Part shown: piece after piece, positions 6,701-8,426 of the stretch
How positions within the stretch are numbered: the first letter of the stretch is position 1
Layout of the letters: the number at the start of each line of letters is the position of its first letter
From: Granulosicoccaceae bacterium
Lineage (GTDB): Bacteria > Pseudomonadota > Gammaproteobacteria > Granulosicoccales > Granulosicoccaceae
Assembly (NCBI GenBank): GCA_023301405.1
Contig: JALZUX010000678.1
Location: forward strand, 1 to 8,426
Length of the DNA stretch: 8,426 bases
Reading direction: 5' to 3'
Program-made: the position numbers and the translations under genes
The notes under the pieces: model-generated
Database searches by the model: none
What the model was told of the DNA's origin: nothing
The model's input: the letters and a program-made list of their open reading frames with translations, nothing else

Positions 6701-8426
6701 TCGATAGAGCCGGAAATACGTCAGTTTTGGCCACCGACACAGCTGTGCTTGACCTGACCGCGCCACCAGTGCCAACCGTCATATCACAAATCAGTAATTC
6801 AGCGACGCCAGTGATCAACGGTTCAGCCACCGTTGCCAGCGGAGACACGCTATCGGTGCAAGTCAACGGAATTAACTATTTCGCAGGCGATGGCAACCTT
6901 ATCGACAACAGTAACGGCACATGGACTCTGACTATCCCTGCCACCCAGGCTGTAATTGAAGCCACCTATGAAGTGGTCGCAACAGTGACCGACGAAGCCG
7001 GCACCCCTACGGCTGATGCAACTTTTAATGAGTTGATCGTCGACCTGACAGCACCGGCAGCACCAGCAGTCACATCGCAAACGACAAACACAGGCACACC
7101 GGTAATTAGTGGAACCGCAACTGTAGGCGACGGCGAAACATTAACCGTCACCGTTGGCGGCATTACCTACACAGCTGGTGATGGCAACTTGATTGACAAC
7201 GGTGATGGTACATGGGATCTCACTATCCCCGCCACAGCCGCCCTCGCCGATGCCAATTACGAGGTGGTGGTCACTATTGTTGATGCCGCCGGCAACAGCA
7301 CCAGTGACAGCTCAGACAGTGAATTAATCATTGATCTGATTTCACCGGCTGTGCCAACGGTAACCGCACAAACCATCAACACTGGAACCCCGGTAATCAG
7401 CGGATCAGCAACACTAGGGTCAGGCGACACATTGACTGTAACAGTCAACGGCATGACTTATACAGCCGGTGATGGAAACCTTGTTAACAACGGCGACGGT
7501 AGCTGGGATCTGACGATACCGGCCATAAACACACTGGCTGATGCGACTTATAACGTAACAGCTACAGTTACCGACCTGGCGGGCAACAGCACCACCGATG
7601 CAACGTTAGATGAACTGATTATCGATATAGTTGCCCCTGTCGTACCAACCGTTAATACACAAATCACGAATAGCGGCATACCGGTCATCAGCGGCACCGC
7701 AACTGTCGCTACAGACGACACTTTAAGCGTGGTGGTTAACGCAGTATCGTACATCGTAGGTGACGGCAATCTTGTTGATAACGGCGATGGCACATGGGAT
7801 TTAACGATCCCCCCTGCAAACACATTACCAGATGCCACCTACGATATAAATGCAACAGTAAGCGATGAAGCTGGCAACAGCAGCACCGACAACACAACCG
7901 CAGAATTAGTAATTGATCTGATCACACCACTGGCACCAACGGTGATTGCACAAATCATCAATACCGTCACACCAGTCATTAGCGGCACCGCCACGGTCGG
8001 CACAAATGAAACGTTAACCGTGATCGTTAATGGTATTGAATATATCACTGGCGACGGCAACTTGGTCGACAACGGCAACGGCACATGGGAATTAACAATC
8101 CCCGCAACCGACTCCCTGCCGGAACAAATTTATGATGTCACAGCGACCGTCACCGATGAGGCCGGCAACGCATCATCTGACGTCACAAACCCTGATCTCA
8201 CTATTGACCTTACCCCGCCACCTGCACCGGGTGTAACGTCGCAAACGACACAAAATCAGATGCCAGTGATTAGTGGCACTGCTCCTCTAAGTACCGCACT
8301 TACACTAACTGTAACCGTCAATGGAACACCCTACACCGCCGGTGACGGCAACCTTATTGATAACGCTGATGGTACCTGGGATCTCACTATTCCCACGGGC
8401 GATCTATTAGCCGAAGCGACCTATGA
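1..8426 (+). CDS. Giant Ig-like/cadherin-like repeat surface adhesin, internal fragment (both ends outside window)
   Basis: Frame 1 is open across the entire window (2808 codons plus two bases). It starts mid-protein: the first in-frame ATG (base 307, residue 103) has no ribosome binding site, and the residues before it look like the same protein. Order of parts: unrecognised segment (1-240), degenerate cadherin-like module (241-356), cadherin-like module (357-491), sixteen Ig-like units (494-2044), two EF-hand-loop Ig-like domains (2045-2257), then six more units, the last cut. The repeat core is TPVISGTA, a VNGITYTAGDGNL strand pair, NGDGTWDLTIP, a VTATVTDAAGN strand and a VIDLTAP linker. 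No cysteine is present and basic residues are almost absent from the repeats, as in secreted calcium-binding proteins. Such proteins usually mediate adhesion or biofilm formation and are often exported by type I secretion. That role is inferred from architecture, because neither the secretion signal nor any transporter gene is visible. Confidence 0.9.
721..1068 (+). other. Possible degenerate cadherin-like module (residues 241-356)
   Basis: Its second half has the same pattern as the clearer module that follows: a GGWEIDFSEIPLL strand, a DTGSIELDFSLSSTGET strand, and a closing DINIQPITDPP that leads into the next domain. The comparable positions downstream are GGGHWTLSRTALASLL and the hydrophobic strand after it. 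The Ile-Gln-Pro-Ile-Thr-Asp-Pro-Pro junction is typical of linkers between cadherin-like domains in large secreted bacterial adhesins. The first half (DVFVENSAFTLAVNSDGSRTLKF) is less recognisable. Assignment rests on pattern similarity only. Confidence 0.4.
1069..1473 (+). other. Cadherin-like domain (residues 357-491)
   Basis: Starts at the PITDPPTLSVSDATGYTG linker and continues through ISASVVDSADVDGSE, a VDFSGVPTSVIFN strand and SGSVVDNGGGHWTL. This order (DPPTL, acidic DxDGSE turn, SGVP strand, GxW(T/E)L strand) is typical of cadherin-like/VCBS-type modules in secreted RTX-class proteins. Toward its end an acidic stretch (residues 457-480) contains an EF-hand-like loop and then a DEYDELLLQTSFNLIIGE strand that joins directly to the first Ig-like unit. 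Such domains are usually stiffened by calcium at the acidic turns. The exact family cannot be named without a profile search. Confidence 0.6.
1372..1407 (+). other. EF-hand-like calcium loop, DIDGDSTIEDGD (residues 458-469)
   Basis: The twelve residues match EF-hand spacing: Asp at 1, 3 and 5, Thr at 7, Ile at 8 and Asp at 12. Position 12 is Asp rather than the usual Glu, and Gly at 6 is replaced by Ser. No flanking helices are obvious, so this would be a loop-only site as in dockerin-type or beta-domain calcium loops. It lies just before the start of the repeat stalk. Confidence 0.5.
1480..1770 (+). repeat. Unit R1, divergent entry unit of the array
   Basis: It has the full 97-residue frame (TPTISGTA, VNGVTYTAGDGNL, NGDGSWDLIIP), but the region around VVAQLSHTDGATGIDG differs from all others: the usual TDAAGN turn is replaced by HTDGATG. 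It does not fit the A-D type series that starts at the next unit. End units of repeat arrays often diverge because they are less homogenised by recombination; that explanation is inferred. Confidence 0.85.
1771..2934 (+). repeat. Higher-order block 1 (units R2-R5, types A-B-C-D, 1164 bases)
   Basis: Unit starts are 1771 (A), 2062 (B), 2353 (C) and 2644 (D). The type A marker is PGVTSQ(S/T)TQ and SGTT, with VNS replacing VNG. Type B is PGVTSLTTN, VE(I/V)NGI(V/I)Y and AL-Asn replacing the usual Ala-Gly-Asn (VALNTSTDPS). Type C is P(T/A)V-x-x-QT with x-GTP. Type D is FQLTNN and PDLVIDLTPPPA. This block is the most divergent of the three complete ones at the marker positions (for example R2 SQSTQK, R4 GTPLIIGTA). 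Confidence 0.85.
2935..4098 (+). repeat. Higher-order block 2 (units R6-R9, types A-B-C-D, 1164 bases)
   Basis: Unit starts are 2935 (A: SQTTQNQTPVISGTT, VNA), 3226 (B: SLTTNDTTPTISGTAIV, LALNTSTDPS), 3517 (C: AQTTNTGTPVISGTATV) and 3808 (D: DFQLTNNATPVISG, NPDLVIDLTPPPA). Every marker falls exactly 1164 bases after its counterpart in block 1, with no net insertion or deletion. Confidence 0.88.
4099..5262 (+). repeat. Higher-order block 3 (units R10-R13, types A-B-C-D, 1164 bases)
   Basis: Unit starts are 4099 (A: SQTTQDQTPLISGTT, VNS), 4390 (B: SLTTNDTTPIISGTAIV, LALNTSTDPS), 4681 (C: SQTINTGTPVISGTAII) and 4972 (D: TFQLTNNTNPVISGSA, TPDLVIDLTPPPA). Its B unit and that of the next block share a 19-base identical run, actaccggcgacaccctta, at 4453 and 5617, exactly 1164 bases apart. 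This points to relatively recent copying of this block. Confidence 0.88.
5263..6132 (+). repeat. Higher-order block 4, incomplete (units R14-R16, types A-B-C, no D)
   Basis: Unit starts are 5263 (A: SQTTQDQTPVISGTT, INTKVY), 5554 (B: SLTTNNTTPTISGTAIV, LALNTSTDPS) and 5845 (C: SQTTNNGTPLISGTATI). The expected D unit is absent. The C unit is one residue short because its linker reads TAPLP instead of TAPAAP, and it runs into a domain of a different kind. Two of the rare basic residues of the repeats lie here: Lys1788 and Arg1940. Confidence 0.85.
6133..6453 (+). other. EF-hand-loop Ig-like domain 1 (residues 2045-2151)
   Basis: This domain does not follow the 97-residue pattern: it lacks the TPVISGTA core, the GDGNL loop and the conserved Trp. 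It opens with a calcium-loop motif (residues 2053-2064), then VDVTLLLPAGAAAGDTISVTDG, PIVLTSSDI, TPADGVTLTVDATLSDIAGN and a VDFTPTSAP linker. The SDIAGN turn and linker show it is still an Ig-like fold. Domains with this acidic opening and an LPAGA(A/V)AGD strand are common in large RTX-type proteins of marine Gram-negative bacteria (recalled, not searched). It probably gives the stalk a calcium-dependent joint. Confidence 0.75.
6157..6192 (+). other. EF-hand-like calcium loop, DTDNNSLIGAAE (residues 2053-2064)
   Basis: It matches canonical EF-hand spacing: Asp 1, Asp 3, Asn 5, Leu 7 (backbone ligand), Ile 8 and Glu 12. The preceding residues (IIDE) are beta-like rather than helical, so it is a loop-only site within an Ig-like domain. 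Confidence 0.7.
6454..6771 (+). other. EF-hand-loop Ig-like domain 2 (residues 2152-2257)
   Basis: Second copy of the same domain type. It starts NVSITEDTNNDSFINLAE, then VDIRVSLPADAVAGDQLHIIING, LASPADGGSVVVDTRIIDRAGN and a VLDLTAPPVP linker back into the 97-residue units. It matches domain 1 at the calcium loop, at LPA(G/D)A(A/V)AGD, at PADG and at AGN, but is otherwise well diverged, so the pair is not a recent duplication. It contains three of the few arginines in the repeat half of the protein. Confidence 0.75.
6475..6510 (+). other. EF-hand-like calcium loop, DTNNDSFINLAE (residues 2159-2170)
   Basis: Canonical EF-hand ligand spacing: Asp 1, Asn 3, Asp 5, Phe 7 (backbone), Ile 8 and Glu 12. 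It lies 106 residues after the equivalent loop of the preceding domain. Confidence 0.72.
7936..8226 (+). repeat. Unit R23, apparent C/D chimera
   Basis: The first half (IAQIINTVTPVISGTATV) resembles type C, without the FQLTNN marker of type D. The second half ends SDVTNPDLTIDLTPPPA, the type D ending, closest to R9 (NDVTNPDLVIDLTPPPA). The following unit is type A, as expected after a D ending. The switch falls somewhere in the middle of the unit, consistent with unequal recombination between units; that mechanism is inferred. Confidence 0.65.
8227..8426 (+). repeat. Unit R24, type A, cut by window end
   Basis: It opens PGVTSQTTQNQMPVISGTA and carries NADGTWDLTIPTGDLLAEATY, matching the type A units R6, R10 and R14. 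VNG is retained (VNGTPY), unlike the other A units. It suggests a new ABCD cycle may begin here and continue beyond the window. Confidence 0.8.

Larger units (their letters stand above)
6772..8426 (+). repeat. Tandem array 2: five full Ig-like units and one cut unit (R19-R24)
   Basis: Unit starts are 6772, 7063, 7354, 7645, 7936 and 8227, all 291 bases apart. The core is the same as array 1 (PVISGTATV, VNGITYTAGDGNL, NGDGTWDLTIP, VTDxAGN, LIIDL). The first four are C-like (SNSATPVINGSATV, TNTGTPVISGTATV and variants) and do not cycle through A-D. R19 has AGT in place of Ala-Gly-Asn. R20 has VGG in place of VNG. The array continues past the window end. Confidence 0.92.

Noticed and set aside
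6133..6771. Mobile element inserted in the array
   Set aside because: The segment keeps the reading frame, encodes Ig-like domains and shows no terminal inverted repeats, target duplications or transposase.
1480..8426. CRISPR array or noncoding satellite DNA
   Set aside because: The period is 291 bases, the units vary at synonymous positions and preserve one reading frame, and there is no short direct-repeat/spacer structure.

Overview
The whole 8426-base window lies inside one gene. Plus-strand frame 1 is open from the first base to the last: 2808 complete codons plus two bases, with no stop, no convincing start and no intergenic gap. It encodes an internal slice of a giant, modular, extracellular-type protein. 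The best reading is a cell-surface adhesin or biofilm-matrix protein of the cadherin-like/Ig-like repeat class, which in Gram-negative bacteria is usually exported by a type I secretion system. The secretion signal and anchoring ends are outside the window, so the export route is inferred.

Layout (window residue numbers). Residues 1-240 are non-repetitive and I do not recognise them. Residues 241-356 look like a degenerate cadherin-like module. Residues 357-491 are a clearer cadherin-like module ending in an acidic EF-hand-like loop. From residue 494 (base 1480) a tandem array of Ig-like domains begins. Units R1-R15 are each exactly 97 residues (291 bases) and R16 is 96. The array is then broken by two different Ig-like domains of 107 and 106 residues, each with an EF-hand-like calcium loop (bases 6133-6771). 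It resumes at base 6772 with five more 97-residue units and a sixth cut off by the window end.

The most interesting structure is nested periodicity. Units R2-R16 are not interchangeable: they fall into four types (A, B, C, D) that recur in strict order, giving a higher-order repeat of 4 x 291 = 1164 bases. Three full ABCD blocks start at 1771, 2935 and 4099, followed by an ABC block at 5263. The missing D of the fourth block is where the two EF-hand-type domains sit. After them the units are mostly C-like, until a unit with a D-type second half leads into a new A unit at 8227. This suggests growth by duplication of four-domain blocks, interrupted by insertion or replacement.

Composition fits a secreted calcium-dependent protein. 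I find no cysteine in 2808 residues, and only three lysines and one arginine in about 2100 residues of 97-residue repeats, against many Asp, Thr, Gly and Asn. Base composition looks balanced and codon use is mixed. Together with the protein type this suggests a Gram-negative bacterium, plausibly a marine or aquatic gammaproteobacterium, but the window has no taxonomic marker. No RNA gene, mobile element, CRISPR array, promoter or terminator is visible.
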